A stretch of DNA of 64,000 bases from Craspedostauros australis (GCA_026770025.1 JAMXDE010000025.1:62001-126000), one strand, 5' to 3'. Positions 40,262 to 50,516 are shown, counted from the first letter of the stretch. Translations and numbers: made by a program. The notes: generated by a model not told the origin, from the sequence alone.

Positions 40262-43200
40262 AGTTGGAGGGTCCATCCCCATCCAATCCAAGGGCACACT
40301 GTCATGGACAATACTTGACAATGATGGCAGGCCACTGCAGATTTAGATATCCAATGCTTACTACGCGCCACGGCTTCGCATCCATCTGTTCTGTCTGCAG
40401 CAATGGTCTGACCAAGGCCCTCACAATCACCACTGCAGGCACCTGCGTACCTGCACGACATACGGCAACTACACTGTCCTGCGCTCCTCACGTTGCAAGG
40501 TCACAGTATATCATCATCCAGGCACCAACCTGCCTTTGATGTCTGTCGCCAACACCAAGTGACATGCGCCAGCATTCCTCACTACTTCCAGTCCTCCAAG
40601 CAACTCTGAACTTCTCAACATCAACAATGTCCCCGATATCATGATGGAGGTTCACGAAGATCCCAAGCTTGCCAAGTTGAGGCCCGATCCTCTCCAAGAC
40701 AACAACACACTGGTCTGTGATCAGTTGGCAACACATCCTGTTGGTGCGTCTGACGCACAAGGACAGCTACTCCGGTGGCATCATCACTTGGGACACCTAC
40801 CCTTCCGTGTCTTGTGCAACATGGCGTCACACAGCATCATACCACGACACTTGGCCACGGCCAAGTTCCCTCTCTGCATCTATGGCAAAGCCGTCCGTCG
40901 GCACAGGCCAAACCATATCATGCACGTTGTCAAACGAGCGCGATTCCCAGGGCATATAGTGTCAGTCAACCAGATTTTCTCCTGCCAGCCTGGGGTACTT
41001 CCGCAGCAAAACGGCACGCACACCTGGTCGCGATACACATGCGTGACAGTGTTTGTTGATCAGTACCTTGGTATTGAGTACGTTCACTTGCAGCTCATCC
41101 AGTCTGGTGCCAACACACTGCAAGCCAATCAGGCTTTCGAGCGCTATGCTCACTCATTCGGTGTCTGCATACACCACTACCACCCCGACAAAGACAGATT
41201 CGCTGAGCAGCTGTTCCGCACGGCTGTCGCAGCAGCCAATCAAATCATCGCATTCTGTGGAGTCAATGCTCACCATCAGAATGGCGTCGCCGAGCGACGC
41301 ATCCGCGACCTCCAAGAGTCCACTTGCTCGATGCTCTTGCATTCGCAGCACCATTGGCCTGATGTCATCCATCCGTCTCTATGGCTGTATGCTCTGCGTT
41401 ACGCCTCTGAGATCCGAAGGAACGCTGCTCGAGAGGGAGGTATATCGCCACTCCAGCGATTCGCGCAGATCAAGGTCCAACCCTTGATGTAACACTTTCA
41501 CACATTTGGATGCCCTGTATACATCCGCAAGGCCGCACTGCAACAGGGATCCCAGGTTCCCAAGTGGAGCAGCCGAGCCAAACATTGCCATATTCCTTGG
41601 CATGTCAGCTGAACATGCAAGCAGCGTACCTATCGTTCTCAAGATCGACACAGGGTACATATCGCCACAGTTCAATCTGAACTTCGATGGCAGGTTCCAA
41701 ACGGTCAAGACCAACCCACTAATGCGTCCTGTCGCATCGCAGTGGCAGCGTCTCACACACATCGACGAACCAGCCGAGCCCTCGCAACAGATTCGCTCCG
41801 AATGCATCACACGTGCTGTTCAGCACCAGCTTTCCGCAAGCACGCGTCCTCCAGGGACCACACACGCTGCACCTGATGCCAAGCCATTCCAGCTTGACAT
41901 GCAGCACAAGATGCACGACCTTCCAAGGTCCAGCCTTCCAAGGCACAGTCTTCCAAGACAACCAGCAAGCTCACCTTCAGAGGGAGCTACGCCATCGCCA
42001 CACAGAACGCATCACGATCTGCTACATCCGCAACAGAATGTGCAGAGACCAACCAGACTACACTCCAACTCCAATCCTACCACACATACACTGCTCAATC
42101 CTTCCACGCATCTGACATCCTCAACATGAACTCGGGCGATCTGCACCCTATGTCATTCGCAGCAACACTCGCAGACGATGACACTATGTACTGGGGGCAA
42201 ATGCAGAAGCAGCATGACTGTGACAAATTCATTGAAGCAATGCACAAAGAGATCGAAGACCACCAATCCAGACAACATTGGGAGGTCATTCAACGCACTC
42301 GTGTGCCAAAAAGGCACAAGATCCTGAAAGCTGTCTGGTCATTCAAACGCAAATGCAGACTTGCAACCGGCGAGATCTACAAGTGGAAAGCACGGCTACG
42401 CGTGCATGGAGGAGAGCAACAATATGGTGTCAACTACTGGGAAACATTTGCACCTGTTGTGCAATGGTCCACCATCCAGACATTCCTCACCATGGCCGTC
42501 CAACAGCACTGGCACACTTGCCAAATCGACTTTTTGTTCTGGAGTTCCCACAAGCGGATGTGGAATGCGACATCTTCATGCAAGTACCTCAGGGGTGCAA
42601 CATGGACGGAGACAGCAGGTCTCACGTTCTCCAACTCAAGAAAAATCTGTACAGCACCAAGCAAGCAGCATTGGTATGGCATCGGCATGTGGTTGACAGC
42701 CTGATGCAGCATGGATTCCGGCAAAGCCAAGTTGACGAATGCCTTCTCTGCAAGGGCAACACATCCATTCTGCTGTACGTTGACGACACCATCATCATTG
42801 GCCCACGCAAACACGAGATCGATGACATCATCGAGCGCCTCAAGGCACGGTTCACACTAACCAACGAAGGCAACATGGATGATTATCTGGGCGTTCACAT
42901 CCAACGTACTGATGACACCATCACACTCTCACAACCGCAACTCATAGATCGAATCATACGAGCAGCCAAGATCGATCCTGACTCACCAGGACGAACCTAT
43001 TCGACGCCAGCCGTCAAACCGCTCCTATACAAGGACACTGGTGGCCCTGCTGCCACTTGGCGATTCGAATATCAGTCAGTTGTGGGGATGCTCAACTTCC
43101 TCACATGATCAACGAGACCTGATATCTGCTTCGCAGTCCATCAATGCGCACGCTTCATGGCTCATCCGATGAAGTCACACAAAGATGCCATCGAATGGAT

Positions 43201-43768
43201 TGTACGATACCTTGCTCACACATGGGATATGGGACTCCGCATCTCACCTACCCAATGACTCCATTCACTGCTATGCTGATGCAGACTTCGCAGGAGGCTT
43301 CACACAAGCCAACAACGACCCCAACACGGCAAAAGTCGTACCGGATATGTCATCCTGTATGCAGGATTCCCCATCATATGGAACTCCAAACTGCAAACAG
43401 AAGTCGCACTCAGCACCACAGAAGCCAAGTACGTGGCTCTCAGCCAAGCTCTATGAGAGGTTATACCCATCATACACCTCATCAACGAAATGAAGCAGCA
43501 CATATCGTCATTCGACACTTCTCTGCCAACAGTTCACTGCACAGCATTTGAGGACAACTCCGGTGCCCTCGAACTCGCAAACGCACCCAGAATGCGTCCT
43601 CGTACCAAACACATCAATGTCAAATACCATTACTTCCATGAAGCTGTCAGCAAAGGGCTCATCACCATCGAACAGGTCGACACGTTGGACCAGATGGCCG
43701 ATATATTCACCAAGCCCTTGGCACGTTCACTATTCAAATCTCTGCGATTGCGACTATTGGGATGGTAA
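40262..43768 (+). pseudogene. Copia-3b Pol remnant, main part
   Basis: Continues GVGGSIPIQSKGTLSWTILD with many lesions. Recognisable blocks: integrase finger WHHHLGHLPF, catalytic HQNGVAERRIRDLQES (about 41278), RT LLYVDDTIIIGPRKHE (about 42772), RNase H CYADADFAGGFTQANNDPNT (about 43270), DNSGALELANAPRMRPRTKH and the end SLRLRLLGW. The HADNGGF Asp motif has become HPDKDRF, so even this catalytic residue is lost. Not functional. Confidence 0.9.
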
Positions 43769-43801
43769 GCACGGTCCGCTCGTGCCACCGACAAGAGGGA
43801 G

Positions 43802-43991
43802 TGTGCAGATTAAGTGCCAATTCACGAATCTGGCCGAATCCGAACGATGATTGTCAATGGGCAGACGATACCGCACAAACGACGAGTAGGATCCACACTG
43901 AGCAAATGACCACCCTGCACGGACATAATTTTCAGAACAGATAGGTTTCACCCCATCTCCCACACTTCCGGTCACGTGAAAAACCTTCACA
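43802..43991 (+). repeat. Copia-3b 3' LTR
   Basis: 190 bp, TGTGCAGATTAAG to AACCTTCACA, a diverged copy of the 187-bp Copia-3a LTR. Confidence 0.88.
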
Positions 43992-44284
43992 AAGATTTGA
44001 TTGTGCAGAAATATTTGCATATGAGAAGACACTTCTTCAACCACTGACCTCCAACCAAAACAAGAAACCTGATAGAGAATGGCTTGGGTTTGAGAGAAGT
44101 GCAAACCGAATCATCTTGAAATACATGAATACGATCAACCAAGAGGTGCAGACAGCAGAAGAGAGAGAGAGAGAGATAGCTTAAGTAATCATATTTTGGT
44201 CTTACATCCACAACAACAACATCCATCATCATTAGCAAAACAACATCAATTGTATGAACATCAATCATCCGTCGGCATAAGGCA
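43992..44284 (+). repeat. Gypsy LTR fragment (3' half)
   Basis: Matches the Gypsy LTR from GAAATATTTGCATATGAGAA to the terminal GGCATAAGGCA. Its 5' half should lie left of Copia-3b but is absent, pointing to a deletion or rearrangement. Confidence 0.85.
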
Positions 44285-44901
44285 ACATGCCAATGATTGT
44301 TCTTAGCATAGTCGGCAAACCGAGGAAGAAACAATTCGATATTGCTCAGGTACGGTAAGGCAATGGCATAGAAGTAGGTGTAGAAAGTACAAACAATGCA
44401 GGAGATGCAGATGTTGTCCATACTTAATCTCAGTTCCATGTCACAGAAACGTCCACGATGTGCCAGACAGTACAGCATGAGCAGCAATCCCATTTCATAG
44501 GATACCAAGTATTGGTTCTTGACCTGAATGCATGCAGGGTCATTCTCACCAGACACTGCCTGGAACTTTGGCCAGAGACGGTCAGCCAAGCATTGGAGGT
44601 AGCATGCTTGGAAGCGGAAGTGAGGAATAGCTTCGGTGTCAGCCAATTCTAAGATGGCAATGTTTCTGTTCGTATACAAAGGAGGAGGACCCAATGGACG
44701 GAGATAGAGCTGCTGCATCTCTAGCACATGGCAGCCTAATGCAATAGCGTGACTGTAGTACTCCACAAGAATGGTGACACCAGTGTAGTTCAGACCCTGC
44801 ACATCAATCTGCGAAAGCTGATTCACAGCCTCGACAAATCGATCGTGGGCTTCTTGCAATGCCTGCCTCTCTGGAAGGGAGTTCCAAATACGCAGCACCA
44901 T
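44285..44901 (-). CDS. Unrecognised protein of the DNA transposon, 3'-truncated
   Basis: Minus-strand frame from Met 44901 (MVLRIWNSLPERQALQEAHD) with about 205 codons before it meets the Gypsy LTR fragment at 44284. I do not recognise the family. It is rich in Leu, Tyr and Cys with predicted helices (VEYYSHAIALGCHVLEMQQL, ACYLQCLADRLWPKFQAV, GLLLMLYCLAHRGRF), and a hydrophobic stretch near the end (ICISCIVCTFYTYFYAIALP) could be a membrane segment. No DDE or other transposase motif is visible. The frame has a TAG seven codons upstream of Met; a splice acceptor (CACTGTAG) lies there, so an earlier exon in 44920-45200 is possible. It is the only coding sequence that belongs to the transposon itself in this window, either a transposon gene or a captured host gene. 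Confidence 0.6.
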
Positions 44902-45246
44902 TAGAAAGAGAAGGACCAGCTACAGTGCGTGGAGAAAGGTTGTATATGCGAAAGCGTGGTGAACACGGAAGAATTGAAGAAACCACGAGTATAGCATCAA
45001 GTGCAGTGTGGAAGAAATCTGTCATGCAGGTACCAAAAACCGGAAGGAGGTGATGTGTCGACAGAGGCATCAGCAAATGTGATGTTCTTCAGCACGAATC
45101 AAACCGAACGTGACTAAATTAATCGCACAGTTTTGGCGCGAACGCAATATCGCTCGAGTTAATCCAAGCAGTATTCTGTCACGAATCAGTCCTGTGCGGT
45201 TTTCGTGCTCGAGATTCAATGCGAACCGCGACATGACACAGGGGCC
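44902..45246. other. Right arm of DNA transposon, non-coding or 5' exon
   Basis: About 345 bp between the unknown gene and the right TIR. It has short minus-strand coding-like frames (LSPRTVAGPSLSNGAAYLEL) that could be an upstream exon, and an AT-rich stretch near 45115 that could hold the promoter. No firm gene. Confidence 0.45.
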
Positions 45247-45272
45247 GGGGGAACAGAATGCGAAAGTCCTCT
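45247..45272 (-). repeat. Right terminal inverted repeat of DNA transposon
   Basis: 26 bp, exact reverse complement of the left end, followed by AAT (45273-45275). Confidence 0.9.
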
Positions 45273-45368
45273 AATGGAACACACGAAAATGAGCAGAATT
45301 TCTGGAGGAAATTTGCAATCGACGATTTCTGAGAGAATTAGAACATCGTCCGTCCATCCATCAATGGT
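45273..45368 (+). repeat. Copia-1-family LTR, middle piece
   Basis: AATGGAACACACGAAAATGA... continues the LTR begun at 30701, up to the site AATGGT (45363-45368) where another insert enters. Confidence 0.88.
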
Positions 45369-46076
45369 TGATAATCAGCAACTACACACAGGAAAAGGGC
45401 ACCAAACACTGCACTTACTACGCCGCCAGGGTGATCAATCCATCAGGTGGAGTTGGAGATGTTTGGTGTTCTTTGTTGTTCTAATAGGTTGTGTCCAATT
45501 GATGATTGAGTTTGGATTATGAGAACATGATCTCATCATTCCAAAGATGGTGCCTATTGCACGAGTTTCTAATGTGCTGCTCGATTACCTCGTGGTTTAT
45601 CTCGCAGTCTTTCCTAAAACATTGCCCAAGATGGCATGTTGATTTACACGATATCCCGTGTTATTCTTGCCCTTGGGTCTTTCTTCATCTCTCCTGGTCT
45701 TGCCTAATCTTGATCTCTGTTTGATCATATATGGATTGATCCGTCTACGTCGACGAGGTGCATGCATCACCTCTGACAATGTTGTTCTGGATCCTAAATG
45801 TTGTTGCCACGTGCTCAATGATGCATTTGGCATTGCTAGACAGGTCAGCATACCATGACTAAAATATAATCTCGATTCCGAGGATCACAATGACCGATCC
45901 TCTGACGTCATACGATGATGTCAGTGCCTACGTCAGGTTCGATGACTGTAGTGACTGAATCTCAATCGTGTAATCAAGACTCACTCGACTATACTCTCAA
46001 ATCGAGTCGAATCAAAAATAATGAATCATGTTTCAGTCATGGGAGATAGGTACCTAATTTCGATCTAGATGTTGAT
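45369..46076. mobile_element. 708-bp insertion of unknown family in the LTR
   Basis: Non-coding, TGATAATCAGC to CTAGATGTTGAT, flanked by the 6-bp duplication AATGGT (45363-45368, 46077-46082). The empty site is visible in the other Copia-1 LTRs. Length and the 6-bp duplication suggest a solo LTR of a Copia-1/2-like family, but the ends lack TG...CA and no second copy is seen here. It contains palindromic CATCGTATGACGTC-like motifs near 45905-45925. Confidence 0.65.
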
Positions 46077-46642
46077 AATGGTACCAAGAGAATCTCGAGG
46101 TACTTCCCAACTAAACCTCAGATGACGATATCATCTGACAGGTTGCTGCATCACCAATGGAACATGACATCTGGAGAGCAGAAGGACGCCTACTGGCATT
46201 GACAGGATGTCATCGTGTCACCATGTCGACATCTGTCTCCAAGTCAGAGCAAGAGGCGAAGATCCGATGACCGAAGGACATCAGGATCATGGATATGGGA
46301 GATGAACTTCAAATGGTAAGTACTCATGGAGTAGGAGCCAGTACTGAATGAACGGAGTGTTGAATGTGGAGTACGCATCGAACATGGAGTATCGTGCAGC
46401 ACGAAGTACACGATACTAAGACAAAGAGAGAGAGAATACAAAGAGCAGCGAGAGAGCATCTCGCACACCGACTCATAGTCAGAGACCAAATCTACAAAAC
46501 AGATTGAAGCGCCAAGATCATCTGGCAAGAGAACGGACACCGAGAGGATCGGAGTGCCAACGTAATGAAATAGCAAACGAACAACTATTAACCAACACCA
46601 TCTTCCACGATCGTAGGTTACCGTGAGCGTAACTTGCCAACA
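46077..46642 (+). repeat. Copia-1-family LTR, last piece
   Basis: AATGGTACCAAGAGAATCTC to ACTTGCCAACA, completing the plus-oriented LTR. Immediately after it comes antisense gag of Copia-1b rather than a target duplication. Confidence 0.88.
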
Positions 46643-47645
46643 ACTTTCAGGTTGAACGTGAGTTGGTGATGGAAGTTCACGATGTGAGTTTTGTATTCGT
46701 TGCTTACTGTGCTGAGGATCTGCATGATCATCTCCTCTTCGCTGATCGTGTATTCGACATCGTGGAGGCGGGAGCGTAGAAGCTCGAGCCATGTGATGTA
46801 GATGGCGGGGTCCATGTCTCTCTTCATCTTTTCATTGTTGAATTGACGCTTGAGTTTGATTTTGGTTGCTGCATCGGATGGTTGGAACTTCTCCGCGAGA
46901 ATGTTCCACACTTCATGTGGTAATCATCAGAGACGCACTGGTTGATGTATTGGATGGCCTGCTTGCCCTTTCCCTTCTCTGCGTCTATCATGAGGATTAG
47001 ATCGCTGAAGCAGTTGGCTGCCAGCTCATGGACTTCCTCCATCGACTCCTTGTCTTTTCCTCTGGCTTCTCCGATCTCACTCATCGTTGGGATCTTCGTC
47101 TTGCCCAACATCACATCTATTGTCTTCTGCGTACGCACATACGCCTTCGCTTGGGACTCCCAGGCATTGTAGTCCTCCTGACTACCACTGAACAACGGCG
47201 CCTTGATGCGTCGCTTGTTCATTTTGGCTGATGTCGCCATGTTGCTTCGTTGTTTTGTTGATGGTGCGCGCACGCTCCTGATTTCCGTTTGTTTCTGTGT
47301 GATGACTTTTTCAATTTTCGCTCATGTTTGCGCGGAGATGTGTTTCGTCACAAATTCTCCTCTGCGTGCCGTCTCACTTTTTCCGTGTTGCTTGGCTGTG
47401 CGAATGCTCTTCGTCACACCAGTCTCTTCTTGTTTGATCGCCTTGAGAATGCTCTTCTGCACGAATCATAGTCTCGCAAACCATTCCTCGTTGGTCTCAT
47501 TGGTTGTGCTTCCTTCTTCGTTAGAGAGGACAGTGGGCGCACCCACTTCCTTCTGCTGTTGAAGTCAAGTCTCACTCGCACCTTCTTCTTGCTTGATAGC
47601 CGGATTGGACAGAGGGATGTCTTTCAATTCCTCTTCCTTGCTCAT
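46643..47645 (-). pseudogene. Copia-1b Gag, truncated and decayed
   Basis: Minus strand from MS(K)EEEL (47645) with homology to the first 330 or so residues of Copia-1a Gag (KRRIKAPLFSGSQEDYNAWE, QAIQYINQCVSDDY, MIMQILSTVSNEYKTHIVNF). Frameshifts occur near 46920 and before 47290, and there are stops near 47560. Ends at LTFNLKV where the plus-oriented LTR begins. The rest of the element is lost. Confidence 0.88.
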
Positions 47646-47726
47646 TCAGCCTACTGCTCTTGAAGGATGTTGTCTCCCTCGTACGATCCAATCCTCAGGC
47701 TTGCCCTGATCTATCGTTTATAAACA

Positions 47727-48548
47727 TGTTGGCAAGTCTTGTGAACAGATACTTTGCGATTGTGGAAGACGGTATTGATTGTTACGATTATGTTTGCTAT
47801 TTCATTACATAGACACTCCAATCCTCTCAGTGTCTCTTGTTCTCTTGCCTGATGCTCTTGGCATGTCTCTCTTGTTGGTCTGACTATGAGTTGGTATGAA
47901 AGATCCTCTCCCGCTGTTGTTCATGCTCTCTCTCGCTCTCTCTCTCAATGTTGCCTATTCACACCATACAATATTCCGTACTTGACATGTACTCCGCATG
48001 CAGTACATACTCCGTCGTTTTGTTCTCTGTTGGCCCATTACTCTGTGAGTAGTCGCCAATACTCCCACACTGCATTCCTCCTTGCATACTCACGATCTTG
48101 ATGTCCCTTTAGTCATTGAATCTTTGCCTTCTTGATCTGATGTTGAGACGGATGTCGACATGGTGACACAATGGCATCTTGTCAACATCAGCTGTTGGTT
48201 CCATGGTCCTTCTGATTCCACATTCCATTGATGATGCAATGGTCTGGCAGATGATATTGTCATTTGAGGTTTAGTTGGGAAGTACATCAAGCTTCGCTCG
48301 ATGCCATACGTTTGCAGTGATGGATGGACGGACGATGTTCCTGATTCTCTCAGAAATCGTTGATTGCAAATTTCCTCCAGAAATTCTGCTCATTTTCATG
48401 TGTTCCATTTCCACTGTGATTTTGACCATCACAGCATACTATTGGCACTAATGTAGTTGTACCGTCCGTACATATATAAGAGAATAACGGGTGAACGATG
48501 CACATATACATGTACATCTTGACATGTACTCACATGTACATCTCGACA
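47727..48548 (-). repeat. Copia-1b 5' LTR
   Basis: 822 bp, TGTTGGCAAGTC to ACATCTCGACA, about 80 percent similar by eye to the Copia-1a LTR, so clearly older. The palindrome at 47715-47726 is CGTTTATAAACA, one base off. Confidence 0.88.
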
Positions 48549-48868
48549 GCCCGGTCGGCAGCAGCGACGTTGCGACCAAAAAGCACAATCCCTTCGTCAA
48601 CATCTACAAGGACGGCAAGGAGGATACCCTGCGGCGACAGATCCAGCGCACGAAGAACCGTGCCACCAACATCCTCCTCGAGAGCTCGCAAATCGACCAA
48701 ATGGAGGATGATGATCAAGGCCTGCGCGTGGACCAGCTGCTGCAGGAAACGGATGAGATCCTGGAGGAGGCCACCCTCGAGATCAAAAAGTCCGAACACA
48801 ATCGCAACAGCTGGCATATCCGCAAGGCCATCTCGCTGTGTGACGACGATGATCTTGACGAAGATTGA
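48549..48868 (+). pseudogene. Orphan coding fragment between Copia-1b and Copia-5
   Basis: About 105 codons open from the Copia-1b LTR: PVGSSDVATKKHNPFVNIYK, then a charged, probably coiled-coil region (RRQIQRTKNRATNILLESSQ..., QLLQETDEILEEATLEIKKS, HNRNSWHIRKAISL) and the acidic end DDDDLDED. The stop codon is the first three bases of the Copia-5 LTR (48866-48868), so both ends are set by transposons and the real gene was longer. GC-rich, with codon use unlike the adjacent LTRs. Family not recognised; probably a captured piece of a host exon. Confidence 0.6.
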
Positions 48869-49036
48869 CAATTCTCACAGAATTCCTTACTTCTTACTTC
48901 TCTACTAATCCTATTAGTCAAATACTGGTCGGGGGGCTGTCTTCGGACAGCACTCACAAATAAACAACAAGAGCTCCGACCAGGGCACGAAACAACGGGC
49001 CAATACATCTTTCGTAGTTACTTGCACTGTTTGACA
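48866..49036 (+). repeat. Copia-5 5' LTR
   Basis: 171 bp, TGACAATTCTCAC to CTGTTTGACA. The 3' boundary is set by TGACA-like ends and by GATTCAGAGTCGTGC following as a likely primer-binding region; only the first 20 bp can be checked against the second LTR. Confidence 0.75.
48936..48964 (+). terminator. UUCG hairpin and AATAAA signal in Copia-5 LTR
   Basis: GCTGTC-TTCG-GACAGC (48936-48951), a 6-bp stem closed by the extra-stable C(UUCG)G tetraloop, is followed 7 bases later by AATAAA (48959-48964). Probably the R-region polyadenylation structure. Confidence 0.65.
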
Positions 49037-49112
49037 GATTCAGAGTCGTGCTTACCAACACTGAGCAACACCCAACACCACATCACCTTTTACCATCGTA
49101 CGAGTTACCACC

Positions 49113-50510
49113 ATGGACCGGCCAACCAACATCAACACCTTCAACAAGATCATCCAAGAGCTGGTACAGCTCGATGACGAAGAGATGGCGTTCATCGGCG
49201 AGAAACTCGGGAGAATCGATCGTGTCATCCGCAACTCGGACGCCACCATCGTGGCGGCCTTGGCGCTCTCGCCAACGCTGTCATCAATCAACATCACCAA
49301 CATCCTGCGCATCTTCGCATACGCAAGGTCCAACACCATCACCGCACGCACCGATTGGGCAGCAATCGACTTGTTCAACGAAGCGAACAGCTACGAACCA
49401 CCGGAAGTCAGCACGCCAGTTGCGAACGCTGCTGCTCAAGTGCGATCGGAGATGGCGATCAGGGAGGCAGCCGCAGCAGCGGATGCCACTGGGACAGCGG
49501 GTCGCGAAATCACCGTCAGCTCACCGAGCCGCGCGAAACGCACCCCGCGATCACCACGAACCCCACGGACTCCATCAGGATGGAAGTTCGACAAGATCAG
49601 CATGCCGGAGGCACCCGAATTCACCGGGAACAACAGCGACTGGTATGACTGGAAGATCGCGTTCAAGCGACAGCTGGTTACATCCAGATACGCCGCGTAC
49701 CTCGATGTCGACAAGCCATCGCATTTCGCAGAGGACATCGACGCGCAGCTCTACACTGTCCTGCACACCAAGACAGAGAAGGGATGCGCGGCATTCATCG
49801 TGGAAGCACACGAACCGAACGGCCATGACACATACCAGGCGCTCATACGCAACTATGAATCCGTCGACCACAAAGCTGAGGCCATCGCAGAGGAAGAACA
49901 GAAGATCGCCGAACTCCGTTACGACGGATCAGAGCCATTCCCAGTATTCGTCAACGCTTTCTCCAAGTGCATCCGTGTCATGGAGCAGAACGGAAAGCAG
50001 ATGACCGACCAGCAGAAGATCGCGAAGTTCTTTCGCAACATCACCGACGACCGCTTCACAAGCGAGATGTCCAGATTCCGCAACACGGAACACTCCTTCA
50101 ACGCAATTCGTGAGGCGTTCATGCAACATGACGCGCTCCTCACGAAATCGGAAGGACACTACTCTCCCAAGCGCAACCGTCGCTACCAACAGAAGGACAC
50201 CAAGGATGACCGCAAGAGGCTGCGCGAATCCTCCAAGTGGGATCGCAAGGGCGCCGCATCGTTTCGGTTGCCGGACTCCGTCTTCCGTCGCATGCCGGTG
50301 AGCACTCAAGTGCTCCTCGTCGAAGCATCTCGTCACTTCCGCACCACTGGGAAACCAATCGATGAGGAAACCCTCAAGCGCAACAAGCCAACAGAGTACG
50401 CGCGCAACCTGGAGTTGCCCATGACCCAGCGAGGACCCAAGCGGCCTCGCACGGGCGATCACAAGACCGGACGACCTGGCACCCAAGGACCATGGAACGC
50501 CGGTTCTTGA
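49113..50510 (+). CDS. Copia-5 Gag (465 aa)
   Basis: Starts MDRPTNINTFNKIIQELVQL. The N-terminal helical domain (about 1-90) is unlike other Gags here; a Ser/Arg/Pro-rich linker (SPSRAKRTPRSPRTPRTPSG, about 150) leads to a Copia Gag core (MPEAPEFTGNNSDWYDWKIA, about 170-350) and a basic tail (PKRNRRYQQKDTKDDRKRLR). No zinc knuckle. It ends WNAGS then TGA at 50508-50510, after which the same frame stays open into pol. Confidence 0.9.
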   Translation: MDRPTNINTFNKIIQELVQLDDEEMAFIGEKLGRIDRVIRNSDATIVAALALSPTLSSINITNILRIFAYARSNTITARTDWAAIDLFNEANSYEPPEVSTPVANAAAQVRSEMAIREAAAAADATGTAGREITVSSPSRAKRTPRSPRTPRTPSGWKFDKISMPEAPEFTGNNSDWYDWKIAFKRQLVTSRYAAYLDVDKPSHFAEDIDAQLYTVLHTKTEKGCAAFIVEAHEPNGHDTYQALIRNYESVDHKAEAIAEEEQKIAELRYDGSEPFPVFVNAFSKCIRVMEQNGKQMTDQQKIAKFFRNITDDRFTSEMSRFRNTEHSFNAIREAFMQHDALLTKSEGHYSPKRNRRYQQKDTKDDRKRLRESSKWDRKGAASFRLPDSVFRRMPVSTQVLLVEASRHFRTTGKPIDEETLKRNKPTEYARNLELPMTQRGPKRPRTGDHKTGRPGTQGPWNAGS

Positions 50511-50516
50511 CAATCA
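50508..50516 (+). promoter_or_regulatory. UGA-CAA-UCA: candidate programmed readthrough between gag and pol
   Basis: The Gag stop TGA is followed by CAATCA, which fits the CARYYA context known from tobamovirus-type readthrough. The frame continues open for 26 codons to the first pol Met and then through all of pol. Confidence 0.75.

Larger units (their letters stand above)
32146..43991 (+). mobile_element. Copia-3b, decayed Copia-3 relative, host of Copia-4
   Basis: Plus-strand copy related to Copia-3a, with gag remnant 32160-32876, pol remnant 32886-33067 and 40262-43768, and 3' LTR 43802-43991. The 5' LTR and the start of gag are replaced by R1. Many stops and frameshifts are present and CpG-rich codons are changed. 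The AGAGGGAG tract before the 3' LTR is kept. Confidence 0.88.
30844..45272. mobile_element. DNA transposon with 26-bp TIRs, superfamily unassigned, heavily invaded
   Basis: Perfect 26-bp terminal inverted repeats (30844-30869 and 45247-45272) beginning AGAGGACTTTCGCATTC and ending in five C, flanked by AAT (30841-30843, 45273-45275). Other Copia-1 LTRs in this window (for example 48391-48430) show the empty site GGAAATGGAAC, which proves insertion with a 3-bp duplication. Own sequence left: a left arm of about 270 bp and a right arm of about 990 bp with a minus-strand gene. Inside lie a Gypsy LTR fragment, a subrepeat element, Copia-3b and Copia-4. A 3-bp duplication fits CACTA or PIF/Harbinger-type elements, but the ends are neither CACTA nor a TWA target, so I leave the class open. 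Confidence 0.85.
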
